Part shown: positions 1-12,056 of the stretch, piece by piece
Position numbering within the stretch: position 1 is the stretch's first letter
How the letters are laid out: every line of letters starts with the position of its first letter
DNA from: Parascedosporium putredinis
Taxonomy: Eukaryota > Ascomycota > Sordariomycetes > Microascales > Microascaceae
DNA: 64,000 nucleotides
NCBI GenBank assembly: GCA_949357655.1
Contig: CASHTG010000015.1
Span: 868,001-932,000, forward strand
Direction: 5' to 3'
Notes under the pieces: model-generated
Told to the model about the DNA's origin: nothing
Databases searched by the model: none
The model's input: only the letters and a program-made list of their open reading frames with translations
Position numbers and translations under genes: made by a program

Positions 1-2365
1 GCTGGCGTGGGAGTCAACGAGTCATAGCCGCGACCAGGGCCACGCTTTTTCTTTTTGTCTTCGCTGCTCGCTTAGACAGGTGTATAACCCACAAGTCATC
101 AATAGACTCAAAATGTTGTCTTGGGGGTATAATTTCGAACAGGTAGACAGGCCCTAAAATTAAGCATTCACCGTTCCTCAAGCGCCCTTTCTTTTCTCGT
201 ATATGTTCTTTTTCGCCACCATGCTGCCCCTCCTCCGCCGGCGGGGATTCGGCAGGGACGAAAATATCTCGAGCCGAGTAGCTTCCGGTTCCTTCCTACC
301 GATAAACATTGTTGCGCTCTGTTCTCTCCTTCCCCCTCCCTACATCCCCAATTTTGGGGGGTATTTTCTCCTACTAGCCTTCTTGTGATGCGATCTCCGA
401 GGAGGAAACTGCCGGGATACAGAGAAAGGAAACGAGTATGTTGAAGCAGGCGAGTATTGTGACACGTGCAATTACCACATGTAGACATCTCTGCCGGAGG
501 CGATAGCCGACTCGGTCGGACTAAGAGTGCAAATGGACCTTTTTTTCCCTTTTTTTTTTCCTTTTCTTTTCCCGCGCGCCTATCCTCGCCCAACTAGGCA
601 TCGCATACTCACTTGGATGTCTCACGCGTAATGAACACTATGGTTTTGATAGAAGAATAGCGAAACACGAAGATAGACGGGAGACTGGGACCAGTGCTCG
701 TTTCAACATCGATCCCTCCTCTGCTTCACTCCCTTCTTTTTCGTGTCTTGGTTTGTAAAAGAACTAGACACCTCTTAATTACTTCAAGTTGCCGAGAGGC
801 ATAACAAAAAAATTGAGTACGGCTTGGAGCACTAACGAGAGATTGTCTTGTCACAAGATGCGATTCACTTTCTCTTGTCAGCTCCGGGCCCTTCTGCTGT
901 TCCTCGGTCGCCCCTCTGGACCAGTCAACAGCAGTCCATCTGTGCAAGTGTCGCCCGTGCCCGTACCACCTCCTCGGGTCTCGGTTGGGGGCTTCGGCGC
1001 CACTCCAGCAGCGGGAATATGGCACGGGCTTGAGGAGGGCGGTACAAGGGGGAAGGGGGTAAGGAAAAAAAAAAGGGCCCCAAACAATTTCCTAAACGGG
1101 TGTTCCCTGACAGCCTGCACGCCACTGGAGGAAGGAGAAAAAGGATATGGGGGTGGTAGGAAACGTAGAGGACATCCAGTTTGATTGTAACAAAATCGTC
1201 ACCTATGCTTGCGGAAGAGATTCTAGTGCTCCCTCAGAGGGCCTCGGCCGTTGCCTAACCGCGCCAGGCTTACTAGGTGAAAAACCTTCGTCAGGCTTCA
1301 CTGTACGACTCAATCAAGGTCTGGCATGACCTTATTGATCCTCATCCGCTTCCGCCCTCTAGCCTTGGAGACCGACGAGTCAGCCGTGATCCGCACCCTC
1401 GCCTTGCATGTATGAGGAATTGTGATTCCTATAAGCAAGGGGTATTCCTCGCAGTTGGAGAGGCGGGCCGGATCGGGGGATGGGTCATCGATTGCTCCGA
1501 CGACCTACCTTCGTGAGTTAGGTGGAGGGGAATTGTGGACATCTCAGAGTAGATCAAAACTCTTTCCGGGGTTGGCCTTTCTCTAGGGCTTGAGGGGGTC
1601 TCTAGATAGAGGTGGACACTGCGTGAAAAGGAGATCTCGTCTTTGTACCCCATAATAGAGAGCTTGATCGGTGAGTAGTCTCAAATCAAGGAGATACGAA
1701 TAAAAACGAGGCTCCTGATGTGCACCCACTTGCGCGGCTTTCGTGGGGTGCGTTGCACCAACCATCGTTCCTCCACCCGAATGGCTCCGTCTTTTTACTT
1801 GTAAGAGGATGAGCTGATAACCAGTGCCCACTTGGTGTGGGCTATCACTATTGTTTCCTGATACGAAATTTGATCTTGGGCGTCTCGATGACCTCTCGTT
1901 ACGTCCTGGCCTTGGCCCGAGGACGAGTCTCAGGCTTGAACTTGTGCTCTGAGTGGTGCGATGTGCGAACGGCGCCGAGCATGGGGCTCTGGGGATTTAA
2001 GCAGTTTTGACGGCGCCGAAGGCCCATGCTCACGACTATGGCTTCTCCACACTTGAACCGGGCTCCTCCTGGCTGCTGCGAGCTCTCGACTCGACCGGGG
2101 TTGCTAGGGGGCGCATCCCCGTGACATCTTGGCCCGCCACCAAAAGCACTTGCAAAGTTCTCTCATCCACAATCGACCCCTTTCATTCCATACTGTGTGG
2201 GACACTGCGAATCAACTTCCAAATGAGCGCCATCCTTGATCCATTGGAATTAAAAATTTTGCTCTCCCTTTTCGCTCACGGGGTCAAGGGCCCTGGCTTA
2301 CCTGTTCCCGATTCCTCGGTGTGATCCACTCCCAGCCCCGTAGCATTGTAGCGTTCGCTTAACAG

Positions 2366-2397
2366 GGGTTGATGGGTTGATGGGTTGATGGGTTGAT
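2366..2397. repeat. Octamer minisatellite, four perfect GGGTTGAT copies
   Basis: Four uninterrupted copies of GGGTTGAT are visible. The array is short and intergenic and has no evident link to a gene. The unit is not the TTAGGG telomere repeat. Confidence 0.95.
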
Positions 2398-3036
2398 CTC
2401 TCCCTCAGAAACTGATCCCTCAGAGCCTCACCTCACGCTTCTGAATGGCTGTACCAGCCCTGGCAGGCCCGTGGAGCCTTGTATGGCTTGGATGGGTACA
2501 TTCGCTCCTCATTATCCACACATAAAACTTGGAAGGAGCTGCTTCATCTTGTGGTTGTAACAAACAATCGGAGACCTCTCCTGTCTGTTGTCTGGTCAGT
2601 GAATTTGGTTCTGCCATTGATTATTCCCATCCTCCTTCAACTGCTACATATTGGACATCTTTGGCTAGCTACATTGACCACTTGCACTAGTTGTGTTTTA
2701 AGCCATGCCCAAGGATTGCACATATAGTATATCCCACCGGGGTTCAGCCAGTTGGGTGCGGGACCAAGCTAGCCAAGATACCTCAGATCGATGGGCAGTC
2801 CCTAGCTTGTATCGGGGTGAAGTGCGAGACTTGGGAGTTCCCGCTTGATCCTTCGCGCATCAATATTCAAACATTGGCTCTGTGGGCCTTGGCCTAGTGC
2901 AGGATCCAACATGGAGTAGTTTGCCCGACTAACCGTACTTTGACCTTGAGAGGAGAGCACAAACGCTCCCTCAGTCGATACCACTCTTATGAGTCCAGCA
3001 ACGGAGCTGGTGGTGCTATATCACTTGGATCACTCA

Positions 3037-4056
3037 CTAGAGGGAGGGTTGGACTGTGCGGAAGGTGAATGGAAGTGGGCTTCGTTGGCTAGCGCTCAAG
3101 CGTTTAGACCTTGTGAGTACGAGAGCAATTTGCGTAGAGAAAGAGATAAGCACACCCACCCATCTCAGCTTGGCGATGCGATATCGAATCTTGATTCTCC
3201 TCTTCGCTATCAAGCATCGCGGCATGGGCCCTTGTTTCTTCTGACATCCTCCAGCCCAACTGCTCCGTACCGCGCAGCGGTTGCCTCGATGTTATCAACC
3301 AATTCCTCAGCTGTGGAGGGCGCTTGTCCTTGTCTTCGCTGAGCGATCGTAGCAGAGACTTTGGCGAGCTCAAATTGTGCAGAAACATGACAAGGCCATT
3401 AGTCTCCAATGGGAGGAGTTGAGGGCTGAGGCCTGCTTCAGCGACGCTGAAGCTGCCGGCTTTCCCTGCCTGCGCTTTCTGAGTTGTAGTTACGGTCCCA
3501 TCGCTTGCTCTCTCTCCACAGCGGGCCCGTCCTCATGAGTCAAGGAAACAGTCTGGGGTATAAACAATGTGCAGGTGACAAGATAATTTTTCATTAATTG
3601 TAGTTTTGCTTATTCAGGCCCCGTTAATAGTACAAGGTACCACTTGGAGAGGGTACTCGGGACTAGACAAGCACCCCCAGAGGCCTGTCCTTCCAGTCAT
3701 CCTCAAAACTCCACAGGCTGGCCTTGCCAGAAAAAAACACATAGCGTACTTGGACTAGTCCCACCTTTCCGCCACCCCGCGGTCCCATGGTGCATCCTCT
3801 CTCCTTCCTCAATTCGCACAAGCCTCCCAGGTTTGGCGGCGAGGTTGTATCCCGGTACTTCAAGCCTGCGGAACACCAGGCGCACGCGTCCATTGGCGGC
3901 ATTGGACCAAAGCAAGACCTCATCGCCAGCCCAGAATTTCCAGCATTGTGGTTCTGGATAGACTGGGTACTTTTCAAGGTCCTCGACGTGTGTCCAAGAA
4001 AAGAGTGTGGAAGAAAAAAAGAATAAGAAAGAAAAAGAAAAAAAGATCACTCTCAA
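3037..4056 (-). other. Possible fragmented coding region, function unknown
   Basis: Three minus-strand stretches have mixed, protein-like composition. One runs from about 4056 to 3703 and includes 'DEVLLWSNAANGRVRLVFRR'. An overlapping frame ends near 3663 with 'RYVFFSGKASLWSFEDDWKD'. A third, around 3400-3220, includes 'STAEELVDNIEATAARYGA'. Because recognised genes in this window are broken by small frame jumps, these could be pieces of one broken gene or of an old mobile element. No start, introns or conserved motif can be fixed and I do not recognise a family, so chance open frames remain possible. Confidence 0.2.
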
Positions 4057-4720
4057 AATTTTATCCCATATTTTCGGTTTCCTTTACTCAGTCGTTCGGC
4101 TTTGGGCTGCCTCTCCCTCCTACTTTTACATATCACGCTCTCTCCAACTTGGTTGCTAATCTCCCGGAAAGCTGATACTGGAGTGTGAATCAGTCTCTCA
4201 AGTATGTTGCTTTAATTCCAAGGCCTTGAAGTCAAGAGGGGCCCGGCCGGAATCACGCTGATACCGGTACATCGCTTGCCCAAGTACCTCTCTCGGCCTC
4301 AAGGAGGAATGGAATGAAGAAGGGCAGGCGCGCTACGAGAACGATACACCCTCAGCTACTTCGTACATTGATCGATACCTTGTACATTCATCATGATAGA
4401 CTGAAAACAATTAATGACTGGATCCTTGCCCAAGCACTAAGTTCAATGACGAAGCCAAAGTCCAGTCCCTCGCAGATGCCAACATCAATTTGATGATATG
4501 GGCCTCGCGGAGAAGCCTCTTTCTCGACTCCAACCTTTTGGAAAATCAAACGGCCCCCACGATTTTGTGATCTTGATGTTTAATTGTGTGCGTTCGTTCA
4601 TCCACCTCAACTCCGCACTAACACACATTTCCATCCCGGTCACCGCTTTTCCCTGAACGCCACCGAGCATGCGCCCACCCTCCAAAACTCGGGAGAGTAC
4701 CGTACCCTGTCCTCGATCAT

Positions 4721-4740
4721 CCACACACACGCACACACAC
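4721..4740. repeat. AC-rich dinucleotide microsatellite
   Basis: Two short runs of CA/AC interrupted by a single G. Intergenic. Confidence 0.85.
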
Positions 4741-5367
4741 GACTTCCCCCTCCTACTTTTGTGTGTGCAGAATGATACACGACGCTTGCGCTATACTTTG
4801 CTTGTCCCACCCGGCTTGGTTTCCGTGCATATGAGTACAAGTACGAGACTGTTCCGCCCACAAAGCGCGCCAGAGCACAGTACAAATTGATTCCCCCTCC
4901 TAGGGGCACCACCCACTGAAATCACCCACCCCTGCTCTGGTGCCTTTTTCACAAGAAGTCTCTGATTCAGATCCCGGCCCAAACGGCTCTGGGGTAAATA
5001 GAGAGAACAAATGGACGCATATTAATTCTTTCCATTCCCATCACCCCCACCCAGCCCTTGGCAGCACCTTTTCGCCCTTCCAGAATAACCTTGAACGCCC
5101 CCCGAGTACTTACACTCTTCCTTCACCTTTAACCGAACCTCTTTTCCAACCAAGGCCTTGAACATCATCTTCGCCTTGATGGGACTCGACGTTCACACTC
5201 TTCTTTCGTAGGCTTAAACGCCTGGCTGTCGACCCAGCCATCATTCTTCTCCTCATTCCTCCCCCTTCTTACCTCCGCTTAAAAGTTATTTTCTTCTCGC
5301 TCTCTGATCTTCGCGTTACGTTTTCCTCGATCGTCTCGCAGCGGCGCGATCGCCTACCTTTTCCAAC

Positions 5368-7277
5368 ATGGCCGTCGTCCTCACTTCCGAGGATGACTAT
5401 TTCTCAACTACTCTGAGGAGGAGTCAATCACAGTCCAAGTTTTCTGCCAAATCCTCACTACGCTCGTCCTCTTCTACCGGCAGAATCCAGGACTCATATT
5501 CACACTTCGCCCGACCCTATTCCAACTCTACCGCCTCGTCCTCCGCTCCCTCCTCCCCGCGCACAATCCAACCCGCCGACTCGACGGATATATCGTTCGT
5601 TTCGACGCCTTCTAGTAATATTTCCTTGTCCTCCGACTGCGACGACCTCCAGATCGACTTCCACCCCGATGACCACTTTGTCCTGCCCGACTACGACCAC
5701 GCACTCTATCCTGATCCCTTGAGGACCTCGAGCCGCCGCCCAGCCCCAAAAACGGCCACTCGTACACAAATTCTCCGGATAACGACGGCTCTGGGAGCAG
5801 TACTGACGGTCCTGTGACGCCCGAGGTCGTGGAGCGCGCCGAAGATGACACCGCTATCCGTCAGCAGCCGACCCGCCATGTAGACTACCTCTCTCATAAT
5901 TGGACTGAAGAGGAAATTTGGTCCTCCTGGCGATACATCGTATCTCGTCGCAAAGACTACATGAATGCCGCGCGACTTGAGAATGCGTCGTGGAGGACGT
6001 GGCTCAAGGCAAAACAATCTTAGCACGGTCTCACCAGAGACTCTAAATTGGTACGTGATAAGGAACCCATGAGGGGTTGTGGTCTGTGGCCTGTGGCCTT
6101 TTGTTTCTCGCTTTCCTTTTGTTTCTCGTTCGTTGTTTTTTTCCTCCCCGATCACTTCACTCCTCTTTGCTTTTTTGGTCTTCCCCTCATCCGTCCTTGT
6201 CAAACGATTCACAAACAGGCTTGAACCACCACATACTGATTTTGGACTCGGATAGGCTCAAAGAATGTGACGTGACCTGGCTGTACGGGCCGTTGCAGAC
6301 CCCCAATGTTTCGACTGGCCGAAACGCCGACCCCGAGGCCGGCAGTTCGACGTTGTCCAAGACCGATTCGTTCATCGACAAGAAGCCCATTTTGAAGAAA
6401 CGGAGCATGTCCGAGATCATGCTCAGGCGCTCTCTCTCTAGCTCGTCGTTACTCAAACAAGCGGCGGCGGCCGTCCAAGCCCAGGAGAAAGATGCTCGAC
6501 GAGGCTACAGCAGACCGGCGTACGACAGGGCCACGACCGACTATGTTACATTTCCTTTTTCATCAAGGAGAGAAAGCAAAGAGCAGAGCCTTTTCTCCTC
6601 AATGACGAGTTCGGGGATTGCCTCGCCTACGTCTGGGAGGAAACGGATCCACTTTAACGAACAGGTCGAGCAGTGCATTGCCGTAGACATCCGTCCTGAT
6701 GACGGCAACGACACCCCAATTGACATGTACGGATCGAGTGATTCGGACGATGGCGCCATCATGATGAAGAGATCCACAACGAGACGAAGGCGGATGCCCG
6801 CTCCGCGACGGAAAAGAAGTTGCCGACGGCAAGACGATTGCAAAGCTTCCATCAACAACGCTCAAGGATCGGGAAGGTACTCTGGAGATCGAGACAGCCA
6901 TGAAACATAGTGGCCGCACCTATCGAAGCCCGATCGTCTCGCCTTCATCGTCCCAGGAGACCCTGCGAGCCGACGGCGTGAAGGCCAAGTCTCCGAAAAG
7001 GTCATTTTTCGAAGACCAAGAGGACGAGGAGGAGAGTTCTGCCGACGCCAGCGGCTCGACAGACCGGCCGTTTGGAGACCTTCGGAAAACACCCTCAAGC
7101 AGCAGCCTAACGGGTGAACCCAGCGGCATGCGTCGTACCGCCTCGGGCATGTTTATGCCTTGCGACGAAGTCGAGACACCAGCGGCGAATAGCGGTATCT
7201 TTGGTCGCGTGCTCGATACGGTCAACACTGCACGCGACATTGCCCACGTCATTTGGAACGTTGGCTGGAGAAAATGA
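5368..7277 (+). CDS. REG1: Reg1-like regulatory subunit of protein phosphatase 1 (Glc7), frame-broken in this sequence
   Basis: Yeast Reg1 directs the PP1 phosphatase Glc7 to Snf1 and its targets in glucose repression; this is the filamentous-fungal relative. The diagnostic domain (DUF1752 type) spans about residues 165-240, with 'HNWTEEEIWSSWRYIVSRRK' and, after the intron, 'CDVTWLYGPLQ'. A PP1-docking RVxF-type site, 'RKRIHF', lies near residue 357. The last residues, 'ARDIAHVIWNVGWRK', are the conserved C-terminus. One intron is clear: 6051-6255, donor GTACGT, acceptor GATAG, splitting the Trp codon of 'LNW|LKECD'. Frame breaks occur near 5716, 6011-6014 (A run) and twice between 6790 and 6822. 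Restoring the missing bases gives about 569 residues with consistent phases. A 44-nt intron at 5680-5723 could alternatively explain the first break, but its donor GTCCTG is poor. The gene converges on cyt-4. Identity is secure; exact sequence is not. Confidence 0.9.
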
Positions 7278-8810
7278 ATACCTAGTGGAGGGAAACTGCG
7301 CCCGCCTTACGATAATTGCTCCACAGAAACCTGGGGAGAGAGAGGCGCAGAATATAAAATGACGTCTTTACGGGGCGGGTGCCGACCACCGTCGTCCGAA
7401 ACCACGGCCGAATCGATAACCGCGCGATGCCTAACGATTCAACCGAATTGGACTCGACGACCATAATTCCTATCCATTTTTTCTTCCTTTTGTGCGGGGC
7501 TTCCGGTCTGTATTATAAGGAATGGGATCCAACTACAGAGAGAGCCAGCAATGGCCAGTTTATTTTTAATTTTTTGTTGAGAGCCGAAACACGAGAGCCG
7601 GGCAAAAAACACAGACAACTGGCCTATTTTGCGATATGCGCCTGCCCGTGGTGCGCTTTTTGAAGCTCTTTTGCAGTTTTGGATCGAGTCACAGAACACA
7701 CGAGAAGGCAACAACAGCACCGCGACGCAGGGAAAGGGCCTCTTTACGGCCACTACATGTTCTGTTTTTATCAGGGAGCCTTGAGTCGGACCAATCTTGT
7801 CCCTCCTAATAGGCCCTTTTTGTCTTTCATTTTTGTCTTTCATTCCATCTTTGCTTCGAATGGCAAGGATTCTTTTTAGAAGTGGCGCTTAGGGATAGGG
7901 AGTTGGTTGCATCAGGGGACTCGTAACGATCCCAGGGTCTTCTTTCTTGTTCTTTTTCTTCCGCTTCTCGTTTTGTCGTTTTAAAAAGTACTACACATCC
8001 GGTTACGGAGGCGGCCTTATGATATCTTACCTTCCCTTAACGGTTTCGGGGAGGAAGAGGAGCTTTCAAACTGAGTAGGACGGTTGTTTCTTTATTTCGA
8101 TGCTTTTGCAAGGTGGCAACATCAGCGTGTGCGCACCAAAACTTTCCTGTACCACTTTCTTCTCGGCCTTTGCTTTTGGGGTATACACACATGCGTACAG
8201 CCAGCAGCCGGAGAATACGAAATGAGTTTGATCAAATCAAACTCTATTTATCTTTATCATTCCCTTTCTCGTCCCTTTACTATGTGTGTATGTATGTGTG
8301 TGCGTGATTCTATATCATCAGTTCGGATCTCCGGTAATAAAGGTAATAAAAGGGGGCGGCAGGTGTCACGAGGCCCCGGCAGTTTACGCATATATGCACG
8401 CACCTGGGAGGATTCAGTCCAGCTGGTAAATCCATTGGCCGTCAACGGCTTCGGACAATAGGAAACAAGTCACGCGTCACGGGCCCAACAAAGCAAAGCG
8501 CTGCCGTAGCCCATTTTGACGGATGGAAGGCGTGCTCTACGAGGCGGCAGGGGGTGATTTAGCGCGCCGATTGCATCTCTATTTGTGTTTTGTGTTTTGG
8601 CAGGGTATCGTGAGTTGTGTATGAGGTTTCTATCTATGCTAATGATACAGATATGACCGAATCCGCCGGCCCCACTCTCTCAACTATCTTGACACGTATC
8701 GTACATATGCTCTCTCTCCCTCTCTCTCTCTCGGGGCTCCCTCCCACCACACTAGCCGAGGGGGAATAACAAAAGAAGGGCAACGAAGATCTTTCCACAG
8801 GGGTCCCGCA
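7278..8810. other. Convergent intergenic region between REG1-like and cyt-4 genes
   Basis: This stretch holds the 3' ends of two genes that point at each other. It is fairly AT- and T-rich with several AATAAA-like and TATA-like stretches and a CT microsatellite. I see no convincing gene. Confidence 0.5.
8710..8732. repeat. CT-rich microsatellite
   Basis: Imperfect run of CT dinucleotides about 80 bases beyond the stop codon of the RNase II gene. Confidence 0.85.
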
Positions 8811-11800
8811 CTACGCAGCAGCGGCAAGCAATCGGGCCTGATCCTCAGCTACCGCGCTATTCTTGCCGAGGAGGCGCAAAGCCCCGACGAACAAGTGCAT
8901 AGAGTAAACGTTGATGTCGCGAATCTCGACCTCGAGGACGTCGCCGCGTTGCACGTCGGCCATGAGGGCCACCCCGCCCATGTCCCGCTTGCGCAGCATG
9001 GCGGAGAAGCCCATGTAGTCGAGCTCGCCCATGAGCACGCCGCCGTAGACGCTCGAGACGGTGAAGCGGAAGGACGGGGGAAGCTGGGCCTCGCCAAACT
9101 TCCATGCCCGGAAGAGGGCCTGGTAGAGCCAGGGCTGGGAGCCTTGGCCCCGGCTGAGGGTCTGGGAGACGTAGTTGCTCAGGCGCAGAGACTCGAGCTT
9201 GGCGCCGAGCGCGGGACGGTCCCAGGGGAGGAAGGTGGCGTGGGAGCAGTCCTGGCCCGCGAGGGAGGCGGAGAGGCGGGCCTCTTCCGCGAGGGCGGCG
9301 TGGATCTGCCAGTGGACGATGCAGTCGGCGAGTCGGCGGAGGGGCGAGGTCACCTTGGTGTACATCTCGAGGCCCTGGGGGATGATGGGGCTCGGGAAAA
9401 CGGACTGGGCGGTGGGCCCGGCCTCGCGGTCAAAGGTCCGCCAGAGGCTCATGGGCACGTCCGCGCCGCTGTCGGTGAGGGCGCGGATTTGGTCCCCCAG
9501 GGCGCGGAGACCCTCGGGGTTGCGGAGGGCGCCGGGTTGCGCGTGGTAAGGGACGGGGATGCTGCGGCTGGAGCACCACTTGGCGGCGGATTCGCCAGCG
9601 AGCATCATGGCCATGCCCACGAGGGTGCCGTCCTTGCGCTCGTCGAAGCCGATCTCGATCATCGGGTCGCCGGACCACTTTGTCGCATCCTCGGAGGGGA
9701 TGGTGCCGGGCTGCCGGTCTTGTCAAACATCACCCGTACTGACCGCGAGGCCCTGGATTGAGGAATGGCGCCACGCTTAAGGCGGAGCACATCCACGGCC
9801 GTGAGGAGTCGGTGGAGCGTCTGCAGCTCATCCCTTTCGGCCTCGGACAAACCGCTGACCTTGCTCAACGCGCGGGGTTGCGGGCCGGTGATACTTGAGG
9901 GGCCCGACCCTGAGTTTGCTTACCCCAGCGGGCTGAGGAGTTAGGCGTATCGGGGGCAGAAAGCGTCCACATCACCAGGCGTGAGGAACGTGATGTTTTG
10001 GAGGGTACCAGGCTGGACACGGACATCGAGCACCTGGCCGTCCTCATTCAACTTGGTGCTGAAGGTGAGGCAAGGCCTGTCCTTGTCAAGAGAAAAGTTC
10101 TTCATGACAATTTCATCGTAGAATTCGGGCGGAAACATGCTGCAACGGTACCCCGGGATAAAGTGGTCCTGGGCAATGATGGCTGCGTAGTCGGCTAGCT
10201 TGGATTTGGGATCGATGAACGCTGCGGGGTCGGCAATGTGGGCGTGGATCCAATACTCGCCCGGCGCCCCAGCAGGCTCGACGGAGACGGCGTCATCCAG
10301 GAGGGTGGTGGATGGTGCATCTATGCAATACGATCGTAGAGGACCCCAATCGCGCCTGCGACCGGCCGCAACATCGCCTCGCATGGACTCGGAAAGGGAC
10401 CCGGCGAGGGCCGGTCGTAGCCGCCTCCACTCTTCACCTTGGCACCGGGGATGGGTGACTTGTGGCGGGTAGGTAGCTCCCAGGAGGGGATGCAGCCAAG
10501 CTCCTGGAGAAAGGTCCAGCCAGTCGCGGCATTGAGCTGCTTCGCTGGCTGGTACATCTGCGTCAGGTGCAGGATAGACGAGCCAAAGCAGTGCAAGATG
10601 CTCTCCTGATGGACATGACTGCCCACCCAAAGCTCCATGAAGTGCAGGTAATCTTGATCTTCCTTTGTCCAGCCTTGAAAGGCTTCGTAGTGCTCATGGT
10701 GAGGCACTAGCATCCCGTGATCGGTCCAGCTCCGCCGCGCGCGGCTCTCTTTGATGACCCGCCGTGTCTTGATGATGAATCTCCAAAGACCGTTGTTGGC
10801 GAGGTTGATTTTCTCTCCACCCGAACCTGTGCTGCTTCCGAGCGTCTCCATGATCTGTCGTACCTGCGTCCTAACCTTCTTGATAATGCGGTTGGACGAA
10901 GCCGGCGAAATTCGATACAGATAGCTGACGTGCTTGCCGGCGTGAATCTTGTTCAACGGGCGAAAGCCGTGCGTTTCGTCATTCATGAGGGCGACGTGGA
11001 CGGCGTATAGAGTAGCCGGGTCATAAGTACCAGCGCTATCCACCTTATTGGGAATTAGGGTCTGAGCGATCTGGTGCAAGCTCAAGGTGGAGAATTCCGA
11101 CGGATGCGGCAGCTTGCTCTCGGCCGCCGATAGAGCCGTCAGGTTGGTTTGGTGGAAGTGATGGGCCTGGGCATCGAAGCGTTGTAACTTCTTCTGCAAC
11201 GGGGCGCACAACTCGATGGGCGGCTGGTAGAGGAGGGTAACCTCGCGCGGATTGACAAACCTGTCCTTTGGCAGGAAGTCGACAAGGCTTTGCATCTCCG
11301 CGGGAGAAGCAAACCCGGGGGCGCTGAAGAGCACGGATGGGTTTCCTCATCGGCAGCCAGCTGCCCTCCGTTGGTGAGAAAGTAGTATACGCCATGGAAG
11401 CGGCCGAGGATGACTCCAAGAAGCGGAATACGCGAATCGGACAATCTGATTCAAGTAAGGGTTAGCTAATGCAAGGAAAAGAGCTCCTCCGCCGTTCCAA
11501 GAACCCCATGTCCGATCCAGCACGTACCTCAGCTCAATCAGGGTCCCAGGACGCAGGTGTTCCTGCATGACCGACGCCGTGTCGTCAACAGAGTCCATCC
11601 CGTCCACCACAAATCCGCTTTCCTCGGGATCGCCAGCTTCGCGGGCCTCCCGTATGCTGCCGAGCGCTTGCGACTTGGAGATGCTGTTCGGTAGCTCGCC
11701 CGGCGGGAGAGAATCGCATACCGGGAACTCGGCCTGCTGCGGATTCTCGGCTTCCCATTTCTTCAGGGTATCGCGAATGGTGGATCGACGCTGTAGGTCC

Positions 11801-12056
11801 GCAAGGAACTTGTCGGAGGCTCGTCGCTGGAAGTCACGATAATCGTTCTGTGCAAGCCCCAGCGCAGAGGGCGTAGACGTCAGCTATCACGTTGTAAGAT
11901 CTCGCGATTAGGAAAGCTTACTCGTCTCTGTGAGCCTATGGGAGACTGCCTCGACTGGTGAGATGCGCGCCGACATGGCACGAGCAAGCCTCGCAAGAGG
12001 CTACCCGGATGTTGAAGACTATTGCATCCTGGGGATCGTCGAGTTATCCCGAGCAT
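8811..12056 (-). CDS. cyt-4: Mitochondrial RNase II-family 3'-5' exoribonuclease (CYT-4/Dss1 type), frame-broken
   Basis: Members of this family (Neurospora CYT-4, yeast Dss1) degrade and process mitochondrial RNA in the matrix. The start at 12056 gives an Arg-rich, acid-poor leader of about 45 residues that suits mitochondrial import. The RNB catalytic core starts near residue 530 with 'SYCIDAPSTTLLDDAVS', carrying the expected cluster of metal-binding Asp residues. It continues through 'YTKVTSPLRRLADCIVHWQI' and ends in an S1-like tail. Introns: 11921-11884 (only 38 nt), 11527-11446 (GTACGT...TTGAATCAG, splits an Arg codon) and probably 9923-9860 (donor GTAAGC; acceptor less certain). Frames jump near 11335, 10409, the G run 9954-9958 and 9712. 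Adding one base at each gives about 1,021 residues. The stretch 9860-9960 is the least certain. The 3' third has visibly higher third-position GC than the middle, which creates a long antisense open frame. Confidence 0.88.

Larger units (their letters stand above)
1..5367. other. No recognised gene; upstream region of the REG1-like gene
   Basis: No open frame here matches a family I recognise. The stretch contains an octamer minisatellite near 2.37 kb, an AC-rich microsatellite at 4.72 kb, and loosely protein-like minus-strand frames between 3.04 and 4.06 kb (separate entry). From roughly 5.04 kb to the ATG at 5368 the plus strand becomes rich in C and T, as is common for promoters and leaders in filamentous fungi, and is probably the 5' region of the REG1-like gene. 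Confidence 0.5.

Noticed and set aside
5368..7277. REG1-like gene as a pseudogene
   Set aside because: The frame breaks are all explained by small base losses of the kind seen in nearly every gene here, and both conserved domain and C-terminus are intact.
8895..9761. 288-codon plus-strand open frame opposite the RNase II gene
   Set aside because: Antisense shadow of GC-rich codons with Ala/Gly/His/Glu-rich low-complexity translation.
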